This document shows positions 7,323-15,064 of a stretch of DNA of 32,888 nucleotides, one piece after another. The position numbers and the translations under genes are program-made. Below the pieces are notes generated by a model. That model was not told the DNA's origin and did not search any database. It saw nothing but the letters and a program-made list of their open reading frames with translations. The stretch's first letter is position 1, and each line of letters opens with the position of its first letter. The stretch comes from Candidatus Dadabacteria bacterium. GTDB lineage: Bacteria; Desulfobacterota_D; UBA1144; Nemesobacterales; JADFKM01. Location of the stretch: the NCBI GenBank assembly GCA_022564935.1, contig JADFKM010000017.1, forward strand, positions 1-32,888. The letters are read 5' to 3'.

Positions 7323-8093
7323 ATGGGAAGTATGACAGATTTTTTAGAGCTTGAGCTGCTCGACCACGTGCTAAGGAACGAAGCATTTACATCACCTACG
7401 ACCGTATACATCGGATTGTTCACGGCGGCGCCGGGCGAGGCGGGGGGAGGCACGGAGGTGTCGGGCGGCTCATACGCTCGACAAGCCATTGCCTTCGATG
7501 CGGCAGCCTCACGAACGGCAGCGAATACCGCATTGATAACCTTCCCCGTAGCTACGGCAAACTGGGGAACGATCACCGATTGGGCAATATTCGATGCGGT
7601 AACAACGGGGAATATGCTGTGGTATGGGGTTTTCGATACCTCCATTGTCGTCAATATTGACGATGAAGCCGAGATTGCAGCCGGAGATATTGACCTCACG
7701 GCAAGCGCAGCCGGGGCAACAGATTTTCTTGTGCATAAACTCATTGACCACTCCGTCGGTACGGCGAGCTATACCGCACCCACATCAGTTTTTGCAGCTT
7801 TATTCACCACGGCGACGACAGACGCGGGCGGTGGCACGGAAGTAACCGGCGGCTCATACGCTAGAGAAGTCATTGTGTTTGACGTGGCGGCTGCCGGTGC
7901 AACCGATAATAGTGTCAACGATCCCTTTCCTACCGCTACAGCGGACTGGGGTACGATCACACATGCTGCTATTATGAGCCTGGTAACGGGGGGCGATATG
8001 CTTTTCCACGCCGCACTTACTGACTCCCGGACAATCAACAACGGCCAGAACTCCAAATTCAACGCTGGCGACCTAGACATTACGCTAACATAG
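7323..8093 (+). CDS. Tail fibre protein with two tandem homologous domains
   Basis: A 256-aa protein, SD GGAGGG 9 nt before the ATG. It contains the same about 120-residue domain twice (about 5-122 and 135-256). Matching stations are LLDHVLRNEAFTSPTTVYIG with KLIDHSVGTASYTAPTSVFA, AGGGTEVSGGSYAR with AGGGTEVTGGSYAR, NWGTITDWAIFD with DWGTITHAAIMS, and AAGDIDLT with NAGDLDITL. This domain is common in proteins annotated as phage tail fibre, normally as one copy. The tandem form probably arose by duplication. Likely a receptor-contacting or tail-tip protein. Confidence 0.7.
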   Translation: MGSMTDFLELELLDHVLRNEAFTSPTTVYIGLFTAAPGEAGGGTEVSGGSYARQAIAFDAAASRTAANTALITFPVATANWGTITDWAIFDAVTTGNMLWYGVFDTSIVVNIDDEAEIAAGDIDLTASAAGATDFLVHKLIDHSVGTASYTAPTSVFAALFTTATTDAGGGTEVTGGSYAREVIVFDVAAAGATDNSVNDPFPTATADWGTITHAAIMSLVTGGDMLFHAALTDSRTINNGQNSKFNAGDLDITLT

Positions 8094-8105
8094 AGGGAGT
8101 GAAGT

Positions 8106-8570
8106 ATGCCAACAGCGTGGATAATAAGTCCAGTAATTGAGACTGTTGCGCCTCTGGGTTCCCCTTCGGGGACGCGAAGGTTTAGAGTTCCAAAAGTAAG
8201 GTTAATAGAAGACCCTGGCAGGCCATTGATAGATGGTGCAAGGTCTCACTATGATTATTCCTCGGTAATCACAGAACAGCAGACAGATACTAATGGAGAC
8301 TGGTGCTTGAGCCTTATTAGAGGTATAGACCTCTCAGTATTAGAATCCGACCCTGATATTACAATTATTCACATAAAGGGTGAGGGACTTAACACAAAGC
8401 TCCAAGACCTTCCGGCTGCAAAGAGAGCAAAGATAAGGGCAGCCGTGCAGTCCAAGCGAGGCAACATTGCAGACCTTAGAGATGACATGCAAATATGGGA
8501 GTGGATTGTGGAGGTTGGAAAATTGATAAAACCTGAGTTCAAAGACACAAGGGGTATGTGGTTTAAGTAA
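8106..8570 (+). CDS. Hypothetical tail-region protein containing a palindromic repeat
   Basis: A 154-aa protein, SD GAGGGAGTG before the ATG. No family recognised. A repeat (8156-8176) is translated near residues 17-24 as PLGSPSGT. The central part (DWCLSLIRGIDLSVLESDPD) and the helical C-terminus look like a folded globular domain. The gene is AT-rich by eye and overlaps the next start as TAATG, so it is translated with the large tail hub gene and may assist its assembly. Confidence 0.6.
   Translation: MPTAWIISPVIETVAPLGSPSGTRRFRVPKVRLIEDPGRPLIDGARSHYDYSSVITEQQTDTNGDWCLSLIRGIDLSVLESDPDITIIHIKGEGLNTKLQDLPAAKRAKIRAAVQSKRGNIADLRDDMQIWEWIVEVGKLIKPEFKDTRGMWFK
8156..8176 (+). repeat. Palindromic repeat, in the 8106 gene
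   Basis: GGGTTCCCCTTCGGGGACGCG with stem TCCCC / GGGGA and loop TTC. It is read in frame without disrupting the ORF. Confidence 0.7.
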
Positions 8571-11500
8571 TGCCTACAGTCAAAGTAGAAGATACATTCA
8601 CAGAAGCAAGCGATATTGTTCTAAGTGCGCATACTCCAAGCCCTACAGGGGATGGCTGGACTAGGGAGGCTATTACTGGAACTGTAGATTTGGAGGTTAG
8701 AGGGGCTTCGGATAATGTGGCTACGGATGCAGATGAAAATGATGATTATGTAGTTTACTCAGTTCAGCCCAATCCAACTGTAGCAGAATATGATGTTGAA
8801 GTTAAGAATGTAAATTTAACAGGGCTAAATAATGACTCTTATCAGCTACTTGCTAGATTTACCGATACGAGTAACACATATGGTTTATCTCTTAGGCATG
8901 TTTTTGGAAGTGGCAACGATGATAATGAAATTTTTAAAATAGTTTCTGGCACAGTAACCTCAATAGCTTCATTAACTGAGGAGAGAATTCCCAATGAGAT
9001 TATAAAATTTGAGGTTAGAGACGCAACAAAGAAGATGTTTGTGGATGGAGTAGAGAAATTAAGTACAACTGACAATGCGATAACATCTGCTGGAAAATGG
9101 GGTGTGGCAGCAGGCAATTTATTCGAGAGCGCTAATAATAAACAAAATTCTTGTGCTTGGGATGATTTTAAATGCACAGAGCAGGGTGCTATTGAACACC
9201 TGCTCGCTATGGTGATAAATGCCGTCACAACCACCACGGGCGCTATCACAGCGGCGGTGCCCCTCGCTGCGGTAATGAACGCAGTCACGACCACAACCGG
9301 GGCGGCAAAGGCGTACCGATTACTCAGGACTGTAATGAACGCCGTCACCACAACGGCTGGTGCAATCTCGCTTGTGGGAATCGCCCTCACTATGGTGATA
9401 AACGCCGTCACGACAACGGCGGGTAAAATCGGCGGCACTTTTACTTTCAAGATGGCAATAAGTGCCGTTACCACTACGGCGGGGAAAATCGGGGGCACCT
9501 TCGTATTCAAAGCTGTCATGAACGCCGTTACCTCCACGACTGGGGTAATCACGGTTGGCTTAATTCTAAAGGCTTTAATGCAAGCCGTTTTTCAAACGAC
9601 GGGAATCCTGACCCCGAAAGCCTTTAATTATAAATGGAGCCTTATAGACACGGATGCGGAGACCACGAGTGACATAAAGAAATTGTACGTGGAGATTGAT
9701 TCAAGTACTATGCCGGGAGCGTTCCCTACCGGAGCATTTTTCGAGCGGCGTATTATGGAGCTTCCCACATTCGAGAAAACTCAAACTGACCCGTTGTTCG
9801 GAATCTCAGGATTCGGCTCGACTTCCCTCGTTGTAAGTAACGCCGATAAGCTCTTCAACGTAGTGGATTTGCAAGGTGCCTTCGCAAAAGTATGGGTCGT
9901 TCACGAAAACGTAACCGAGGAGTTCGCCGGGGTGATAACTGCCAAGAAACTCCATTGGAAAACGGTAATTCAGATTGAGGATATGGAGGCTAAAGTATTC
10001 GAGGGGACTCTACCCCACCGCACGGTGAACGATACAACGTTCCCAAACGCCGAGGGACTGGGCAAGCGCGTGCCTATAATATTCGGCAGGGCTAAGAAAG
10101 TCCCGCTTATCAATATCAACGTGGACGACACGAACCGTGACTACGACTTTCTCATAGGCGAAGGTACGGGACTTTCGAGCGGGAACTTCAACACGGTGTA
10201 TACGGCCTACCGCGAGGACTCCGCTCTCGATGAAATCACGGGTACGGCTCAGACTGGTTCGGCGACCACCATAACCTTAGAGAACGCAGACCGCAGGCCG
10301 GACGGCTGGTACAAGTGGTTCTGGGCGGAGATAACGGGCGGTACGGGAAGTGGGCAGATAAGGCACATTACCGATTACATCAGCAGCACTAATATAGCTA
10401 CGGTGGATTCGGCCTGGGGAACTAACCCCGACGCCACCAGCGTGTACCGCCTGCGCGAGTGGCGGTTCTACGACGGCTCGCAGGGCAGCCCGCACGCCGG
10501 TTACGCCTTCCTGCGTTTTAAGAAACGGCTTGGCGAGCGCACCCGATTCGACAACCTGTTCGCCGACGTTAGGGGACTCACGACTGAGGAAAATGTTGTA
10601 CGGGCGATTGAATCAATATTGACGAACACGACCTGGGGGTTAGGGCTTATCATAGACACCGCTTCGTTCGACACAGCAGCCGCCCTCGCCGCCATAACCG
10701 CTATGAAGTGCGAAGGGGCGATCCTCACTGAAAGCGGCATATTCGACATACTCAACGAGCTGCTCATGTTTAGGGGTATGACACTGAGCCGCAGCACGGA
10801 CATCGGCATAACGGTGGACTCTACTAAAACATCCGCAGTGAACTTCGGTTTGGGCGACGGGCTGTATGAGAACATTATAAGCATAGACGGCCTCGAGGAC
10901 GCACCCCTCACGGAGCTGGCAAAGGACGTAGAGACGCACTTCCAAACGGACTATAAGAGCGGCGATATGAATCAGAAGATAACCCGCACTTCCCATGCCA
11001 AGGGCACGGACGTAATATTGTCCCTGCCGTTCGTGCACATTCATGAAACCGCAGACAGGATAGCCGATTATCAGCGCAAGCGTCTACAGAGCTTCGCTAA
11101 GACACTGCGCATCACCGTCGGCCTGGACGCCGAGCCTGTGAACAAAGGCGACTCGGTTACCGTCGATATACCGAGCCTGGCTATTCAGGGCGATTGGGAA
11201 GTAATAGAGGCGTCACGCGGGCTTGCGAGCTACAGCCTCACGCTCATGGAGTACATAGCCAATACTTATACATACGAGGCTACGGGCGGGCTGCCCTCAG
11301 ACCCCGGCAATATACCCGCCGACTTCTCGCTCACTAACCCCGACCCGGTGAGCAACCTTGCGGCCACAATGGCATTCTCGAACGATGAGTCCACCGCAGC
11401 GCTCACGTGGGACTTGCCCGCAACGAACGCAAAAGAGGGCGTGGTGTTCAAGAAACTCAACTCCGCACCGACAAGCTCATGGGAGGAGGTAGGCGTGGGT

Positions 11501-12325
11501 ATAAGCAGCTTCACGGTAGATTTGATTGCGGGACTTGTCTATGACTTCATGGTGCTTACTCGCAATGAACCCAGCCTCTTTAGCGGCGCATTCGACCCAG
11601 GGAGCATCGTTGTGAATAAGCTCGCCCTGGGCGATACATCGGCGCCAGCTACGCCTGGCACACCTACGCTTGAGATAAAATTTAGAACATTTACAGCGAA
11701 AGTCGTTGGATATACGAAGCCTGCGGATTTTAAAACGTTTGAATATCAGCGCACCACAAGCGGGGGTTCCGATGTAGATGATCCAATATTTGACGAATCG
11801 GAAGAAACCTCCTGGACAGAGGACGGAACAACAACCGTATCGAGAAAGGTCAAAGTGCGTGCGATAGATAATTCAGGGAATCCAAGCGCATTCTCCTCCT
11901 TATCCTCAACTAAGACAACGGCGGGCTTAGTTCAAGATGATATAATCCAGGGCGAGGTCACGGTATCGAACAGCGCTGTAATTGCTTCTATAAACCCCCT
12001 ACCTGCCGTTGGAAGCAACTTAATCACCGTCACCATGTTGACTAGAGGGTTTCCGGTAGATATTGAGTTCTCAATGAACGCAAGGCGTTATTCTCCCGGT
12101 GCGTCCGGTATAGTGTTTATGAGTTTGATAAGAGATACTACTACTATACAGCAAGAGTTCGTTAACCACTTTCTCGTTCAGGGTGAGGTGCAGCAAATAG
12201 CCGCTGTTTTTAGAGATACGGGTGCTAATTTCAATTTTCATACTTGGAAGGTCATTATGGGTGGCGGTAATGCCAATACTGCCGGTGGTGAAATAATTAT
12301 CAAGGTTACAGAGAAGAGGAGGTAA
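8570..12325 (+). CDS. Tail hub / fibre protein with LamG-like, tandem-repeat and fibronectin type III regions
   Basis: A 1251-aa protein, second largest of the genome. Residues 1-205 resemble a concanavalin/LamG beta sandwich (MFVDGVEKLSTTDN, then SCAWDDFKC). Residues about 214-355 are seven 20-21-residue repeats. Residues about 360-910 look like the central tail hub that closes the tube, with beta-rich segments such as FEGTLPHRTVNDTTFPNA. Two fibronectin type III-like domains follow (about 925-1015 and 1020-1120). A C-terminal beta domain of about 100 residues completes it. The order tape measure, distal tail, hub/fibre is normal for siphophages. Base use changes from AT-rich to GC-rich near 9.19 kb, so the N-terminal domain was probably exchanged. 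Confidence 0.75.
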   Translation: MPTVKVEDTFTEASDIVLSAHTPSPTGDGWTREAITGTVDLEVRGASDNVATDADENDDYVVYSVQPNPTVAEYDVEVKNVNLTGLNNDSYQLLARFTDTSNTYGLSLRHVFGSGNDDNEIFKIVSGTVTSIASLTEERIPNEIIKFEVRDATKKMFVDGVEKLSTTDNAITSAGKWGVAAGNLFESANNKQNSCAWDDFKCTEQGAIEHLLAMVINAVTTTTGAITAAVPLAAVMNAVTTTTGAAKAYRLLRTVMNAVTTTAGAISLVGIALTMVINAVTTTAGKIGGTFTFKMAISAVTTTAGKIGGTFVFKAVMNAVTSTTGVITVGLILKALMQAVFQTTGILTPKAFNYKWSLIDTDAETTSDIKKLYVEIDSSTMPGAFPTGAFFERRIMELPTFEKTQTDPLFGISGFGSTSLVVSNADKLFNVVDLQGAFAKVWVVHENVTEEFAGVITAKKLHWKTVIQIEDMEAKVFEGTLPHRTVNDTTFPNAEGLGKRVPIIFGRAKKVPLININVDDTNRDYDFLIGEGTGLSSGNFNTVYTAYREDSALDEITGTAQTGSATTITLENADRRPDGWYKWFWAEITGGTGSGQIRHITDYISSTNIATVDSAWGTNPDATSVYRLREWRFYDGSQGSPHAGYAFLRFKKRLGERTRFDNLFADVRGLTTEENVVRAIESILTNTTWGLGLIIDTASFDTAAALAAITAMKCEGAILTESGIFDILNELLMFRGMTLSRSTDIGITVDSTKTSAVNFGLGDGLYENIISIDGLEDAPLTELAKDVETHFQTDYKSGDMNQKITRTSHAKGTDVILSLPFVHIHETADRIADYQRKRLQSFAKTLRITVGLDAEPVNKGDSVTVDIPSLAIQGDWEVIEASRGLASYSLTLMEYIANTYTYEATGGLPSDPGNIPADFSLTNPDPVSNLAATMAFSNDESTAALTWDLPATNAKEGVVFKKLNSAPTSSWEEVGVGISSFTVDLIAGLVYDFMVLTRNEPSLFSGAFDPGSIVVNKLALGDTSAPATPGTPTLEIKFRTFTAKVVGYTKPADFKTFEYQRTTSGGSDVDDPIFDESEETSWTEDGTTTVSRKVKVRAIDNSGNPSAFSSLSSTKTTAGLVQDDIIQGEVTVSNSAVIASINPLPAVGSNLITVTMLTRGFPVDIEFSMNARRYSPGASGIVFMSLIRDTTTIQQEFVNHFLVQGEVQQIAAVFRDTGANFNFHTWKVIMGGGNANTAGGEIIIKVTEKRR
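9209..9634 (+). repeat. Seven tandem 20-21-codon repeats in the tail hub gene
   Basis: Each unit begins with a hydrophobic residue or Met and carries the core NAVTTTTG or a variant, for example MVINAVTTTTGAITA, AVMNAVTTTTGAAKA, TVMNAVTTTAGAISL and MAISAVTTTAGKIGG. The last unit (ALMQAVFQTTGIL) is the most diverged. The nucleotide repeats are imperfect, so the array has diversified but could still change copy number by slippage or recombination. Confidence 0.85.
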
Positions 12326-12327
12326 TC

Positions 12328-12576
12328 ATGCTCGAAGAGCTTCATACGATTGAGTTTGTAATAGCGGATAAAGTCACGGGTGAGATAACGGTTATCTGTA
12401 GCGCATCACAGCAGGAAGATTACGACAACTGGTTATTAGAGGCGGGACAAATAAAACATAGACTAACCTCACGAGCGGAGGTGAATAAGGTTCACGAGCG
12501 AGACCCAAATGACCGCTCAAAATTGAAGCATAAAATCGACCTTGCTGGAGGTAAGATCGTTGTCAAAGCAAAGTGA
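12328..12576 (+). CDS. Small conserved-looking tail operon protein
   Basis: An 82-aa protein 3 bp after the hub gene, with SD GAGGAGG before the ATG. Beta-rich N-terminus (FVIADKVTGEITVICSA), then a charged helical part rich in Lys, Arg and His. It is the last gene of the tail operon. No family recognised. It could be a chaperone or cap for the preceding fibre protein, but that is only inferred from position. Confidence 0.6.
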   Translation: MLEELHTIEFVIADKVTGEITVICSASQQEDYDNWLLEAGQIKHRLTSRAEVNKVHERDPNDRSKLKHKIDLAGGKIVVKAK

Positions 12577-12670
12577 GGAGCAGAAGTATCTACGATATAT
12601 TTTCCATACATACCCGGAGATTGATCGCACCTTCCCGCGACAAACCGTCTGAATAAATCCATCAACCCGT

Positions 12671-12721
12671 GCAAAAAGTTATCGCCAAAATGGCGATGAC
12701 TTTCATTAGAAGCCATGAAGG
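12671..12721 (+). pseudogene. ParB gene fragment
   Basis: About 51 bp aligns with 15518-15569 inside the resident parB (roughly 85% identical by eye). Translated, it gives KVIAKMAMTFIRSHE against KVTDKMAKTFIKSHE in ParB. The upstream frame has a stop, and no start or intact gene surrounds it. The likely origin is a recombination scar from a related but diverged parB. Confidence 0.6.
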
Positions 12722-12778
12722 GCGGGGCGGGGACAGTCCGGATTGCCGTTTCAAATCTCCCAAATAAACCCACTATAA

Positions 12779-12813
12779 TACTAATTTATAAAAGATTAGT
12801 ACATAATTAGTAT
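12779..12813. promoter_or_regulatory. Operator block 1 (TACTAAT / ATTAGTA / ATTAGTA)
   Basis: TACTAAT at 12779, ATTAGTA at 12795 and ATTAGTA at 12806, giving offsets of 16 and 27. The same three motifs recur with identical offsets at 12888-12921. A TATAAT at 12774-12779 abuts the block. Likely binding sites for a dimeric regulator. Confidence 0.6.
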
Positions 12814-12841
12814 TTCTAACTGACTGGCATTAATATATATT

Positions 12842-12876
12842 CCATAATTAGATCAAAATACACTTGATAATTATGG
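12842..12876. promoter_or_regulatory. 35-bp inverted repeat between the operator blocks
   Basis: CCATAATT, a 2-base bulge, ATCAA, a 7-base loop, then TTGAT and AATTATGG: 13 paired positions. It overlaps the -35 hexamer of the promoter at 12864-12891, so occupancy here should control transcription of the Fic gene. Confidence 0.6.
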
Positions 12877-12891
12877 AACTTAGTCTATACT
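12864..12891 (+). promoter_or_regulatory. Promoter of the Fic gene
   Basis: TTGATA at 12864-12869, 16-bp spacer, TATACT at 12886-12891. Transcription should begin near 12898, about 49 nt before the ATG. The -35 lies in the inverted repeat and the -10 overlaps operator block 2. Confidence 0.55.
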
Positions 12892-12921
12892 AATATACAT
12901 AATATTAGTATGTAATTAGTA
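12888..12921. promoter_or_regulatory. Operator block 2 (TACTAAT / ATTAGTA / ATTAGTA)
   Basis: TACTAAT at 12888, ATTAGTA at 12904 and ATTAGTA at 12915: the same spacing as block 1, 109 bp downstream. It covers the predicted -10 and transcription start of the Fic promoter. Confidence 0.6.
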
Positions 12922-12946
12922 TTTGCATGCCGGGAGATTAAATGAT

Positions 12947-14278
12947 ATGAAAAAGCCGCTCAAGCCACCTTACGAAACAATCTCAAAAATTATTACGGAG
13001 AATCCCGACCGCTGGCTTGAGATCGTGAATTTCAAGGGAGACTTGAAGGATACAAAATATCTCCACTGGGATCAGATGTATCATATGACCCCTCCCAAGG
13101 GGCTTTCCCGCGAAGAGTGGTGGCTCGCAATTATACACAATCGAGATAACTCCGCAAAAGATCTTCCTATGTGGGATAAGGAGCGGCGGCGGCTTCTTCG
13201 CTGGGTTATGACCAACCCAATCCCTGAGCGTCTTCATCAGATTGACTTCAACGCTGGGAGCGGGGCGGGGCTTCCCTCAGCGGGGCTGAGCGACGAGACG
13301 AGAGACATATACTACGTCAGCTCCCTAATAGAAGAAGCGTTCACATCGAGCCGGCTCGAAGGGGCGTTGACAACGCGCAGGGTGGCAAAGGATCTCATTC
13401 GCACCGGGAGGAAGCCCGCAGACAAAGCCGAACGAATGGTTCTTAACAACTACCTGACGATGAAGGAAATCAGGGATTTTAAGGACGAGCCGCTCACGAA
13501 GGAGCTTGTGTTTAAGATACACTCGCTGATAACCCAAGGCACGCTGGACGACCCCACGGATGCGGGCCGCCTCAGAACCGCCGCAGACGACATCGCCGTC
13601 GTGGACGAAAAGGGACAGTTGCTCCATACACCTCCCGACCCCAACGAGCTACCGGAAAGGATGGAGGCGATGTGCCGCTTCGCCAACGACAAGAGTACTA
13701 AAAAATTCATCCACCCCGTCATCCGCTCCATCATCCTCCACTTCTGGCTTGCGTACGACCACCCCTTCGTTGATGGCAACGGACGGACGGCACGAACCCT
13801 CTTCTACTGGTCGATGCTTCGCCACGGGTACGAGCTTTTCGAATTCATCTCCATCTCCTCGATCATCCTCAAAGGGCCAAGCAAGTACCTCCGCGCGTTC
13901 CTTTACACCGAGAGTGACGAGAACGACCTGACGTATTTCATCCTCTACCACCTGGACGTGATACGCCGCGCCGTCGATGCGCTCAACGAGTACATTCGGC
14001 GCAAAACGCAGGAGCTGCGCGCGCTCGAGCAGAGGCTGCGGGGCCTGGCAGCTCTCAACCACCGCCAGCGCGCCCTCATCAACCACGCGCTCCACCACCC
14101 CGGCGAGCGCTACACGATCTACGGCCACCGCATGAGCCACGACACCGCCTACGAGACGGCACGCTCTGACCTGCTCCACCTGGAGCGCGAGGGGCTTTTC
14201 ACCGCCGAGAAGATCGGCAAACGGTGGTACTACACGCCCGCCGAAAACTTCGAGCGCAGGCTCGGCGCGTCCCCCTAG
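12947..14278 (+). CDS. Fic family enzyme (probable AMP transferase) with C-terminal winged helix
   Basis: I chose ATG 12947, with SD GGGAG 10 nt upstream, over an upstream TTG at 12923; this gives 443 aa. The Fic catalytic motif HPFVDGNGRTAR is complete at residues 272-283 (His272 as general base). The self-inhibitory motif [S/T]xxxE[G/N] is present as SSRLEG at 134-139, N-terminal to the catalytic core, the class II arrangement. The N-terminus (about 1-100) matches the lead-in region of such Fic proteins, and the end (about 380-440) looks like a winged helix. The family transfers AMP, or occasionally another nucleotide group, to a target hydroxyl. Its elaborate operator region suggests tight control. 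Toxin, defence or host-takeover roles are all possible. Confidence 0.85.
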   Translation: MKKPLKPPYETISKIITENPDRWLEIVNFKGDLKDTKYLHWDQMYHMTPPKGLSREEWWLAIIHNRDNSAKDLPMWDKERRRLLRWVMTNPIPERLHQIDFNAGSGAGLPSAGLSDETRDIYYVSSLIEEAFTSSRLEGALTTRRVAKDLIRTGRKPADKAERMVLNNYLTMKEIRDFKDEPLTKELVFKIHSLITQGTLDDPTDAGRLRTAADDIAVVDEKGQLLHTPPDPNELPERMEAMCRFANDKSTKKFIHPVIRSIILHFWLAYDHPFVDGNGRTARTLFYWSMLRHGYELFEFISISSIILKGPSKYLRAFLYTESDENDLTYFILYHLDVIRRAVDALNEYIRRKTQELRALEQRLRGLAALNHRQRALINHALHHPGERYTIYGHRMSHDTAYETARSDLLHLEREGLFTAEKIGKRWYYTPAENFERRLGASP

Positions 14279-14317
14279 GCTCCCCTTTGGGTTCCCTCTG
14301 GGACACGGAGCCCAGCA
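14270..14317 (+). repeat. Double palindromic repeat after the Fic gene
   Basis: Two adjoining hairpin units: one from GCGTCCCCC through GGCTCCCC, then GGGTTCCCTCTGGGACACGG at 14289-14308 (the exact consensus). Bases 14289-14317 match 29621-29649 at 28 of 29 positions. It overlaps the last codons of the Fic gene. Confidence 0.75.
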
Positions 14318-14328
14318 AAGGGCAAATA

Positions 14329-14526
14329 ATGCTCAGATTCATTAATAGACTACTTGACGCTGTATATACATTCGTATATAAAGTGATTGGATTACCCATG
14401 AGTTATGTGCTGCTATGCGGCTTGCGAAAAGGAGGTAAATTCAACCATCGCTACGAAGACCAAAAAACCGCGTCCCCGAAGGGGAGCCCAGAGAATACCG
14501 ATCGGCAAGCCCACGGTAAAGCATAA
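14329..14526 (+). CDS. Small hydrophobic protein
   Basis: A 65-aa ORF from ATG 14329, with AAGGG 6 nt upstream. The N-terminal half (about 5-33) is largely hydrophobic with scattered charged residues, suggesting a membrane or amphipathic helix. The C-terminal half is polar and basic. A palindromic repeat in reverse orientation (14471-14490) is translated as SPKGSPEN. It overlaps a basic ORF in another frame (14405-14626). No family recognised. Confidence 0.35.
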   Translation: MLRFINRLLDAVYTFVYKVIGLPMSYVLLCGLRKGGKFNHRYEDQKTASPKGSPENTDRQAHGKA

Positions 14527-14626
14527 GAGTAAAAAGGATAAGCAAAAATCCAGGAGGATTAAGCACAGGGACTTGGTGCGCGAGGAAAATAACGTGCAAA
14601 GATATCGGGGAAAGATGACGAGGTAG
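14405..14626 (+). CDS. Small basic protein, overlapping frame
   Basis: A 73-aa ORF, strongly Lys/Arg-rich (KHKSKKDKQKSRRIKHRD). It has no SD at its ATG, while a strong GGAGGT at 14431-14436 lies inside it without a standard start codon at normal distance; the ATC at 14447 would be an unusual start. Either this frame or the hydrophobic one at 14329 may be the real gene, or both. A palindromic repeat is translated here as RPRRGAQRI. Confidence 0.3.
   Translation: MCCYAACEKEVNSTIATKTKKPRPRRGAQRIPIGKPTVKHKSKKDKQKSRRIKHRDLVREENNVQRYRGKMTR
14471..14490 (-). repeat. Palindromic repeat, reverse orientation
   Basis: On the minus strand this reads GGGCTCCCCTTCGGGGACGC, with stem TCCCC / GGGGA and loop TTC. 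It lies within two overlapping small ORFs. Confidence 0.65.
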
Positions 14627-14640
14627 AATGAAGGGGGAAA

Positions 14641-14781
14641 GTGAAAAAATTACTCAGGCGCGCCCACGTTAAGAAGCCCGCAGGCAGGTTTGATAAGACC
14701 GACTGGAAGCCAGCCCCTCAATCCTTCCTATATAATGCAGAATCGCGCGAAGAGCTGGTTCAGCAAGACAGTGGGCGATAG
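14641..14781 (+). CDS. Small basic hypothetical protein
   Basis: A 46-aa ORF starting with GTG 14641 behind a good SD (AGGGGG, 4 nt upstream). The N-terminus is basic (MKKLLRRAHVKKPAGRFDKT), and the C-terminus is acidic and helical. Residues SFLYN are encoded by a segment containing TATATAAT that recurs upstream of parB. Function unknown. Confidence 0.4.
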   Translation: MKKLLRRAHVKKPAGRFDKTDWKPAPQSFLYNAESREELVQQDSGR

Positions 14782-14940
14782 GGGAGGGGGTCTCTATGCG
14801 GAGCGGCGTCCCTCAATTGCTCGGTCGTACCTAAGGTGGCGCGAGTAGGAGGCGGGTCTTTGCACAGGGTTCCAGACAGACATAGAGGGCAGGGGAGCTG
14901 GGAGCAAAATTCTTCCTATATAATAAGGTATGTTTTCCGG

Positions 14941-14965
14941 GCGGCGGAAGCAAAATTACCGCCGC
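14941..14965. promoter_or_regulatory. Inverted repeat upstream of parB, possible centromere or operator
   Basis: GCGGCGG at 14941-14947 and CCGCCGC at 14959-14965, an 11-base loop. No T-run follows, so a terminator is unlikely. Plasmid centromeres and ParB/ParA operators often lie directly upstream or downstream of par genes. Confidence 0.35.
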
Positions 14966-15064
14966 GACGGCCAGGGGGGGCGGTGGGGAGCGTCTTTATG
15001 TAATCCTCCTTTCGTACATCCCGACGCCCTTCGCCGGAGCACGAGGGTCTTTTCCTTAACTCAT

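Noticed and set aside
8842-9552. Minus-strand ORF over the tandem repeats with regular VVVTAF units
   Set aside because: The regularity is the complement of the coding repeats of the tail hub gene. No SD or promoter was found.
9209-9634. CRISPR array
   Set aside because: The repeats are contiguous, codon-phased and imperfect, with no spacers; they encode protein repeats.
13090-13110. CCCCTCCCAAGGGG in the Fic gene as another palindromic repeat
   Set aside because: It lacks the GGGTTCCC and GGGAC halves and lies in a normally conserved part of the Fic N-terminus, so chance is likely.
14850-14890. tRNA-like GGTTCCAGAC segment
   Set aside because: No matching T stem, anticodon arm or acceptor stem can be formed around it.
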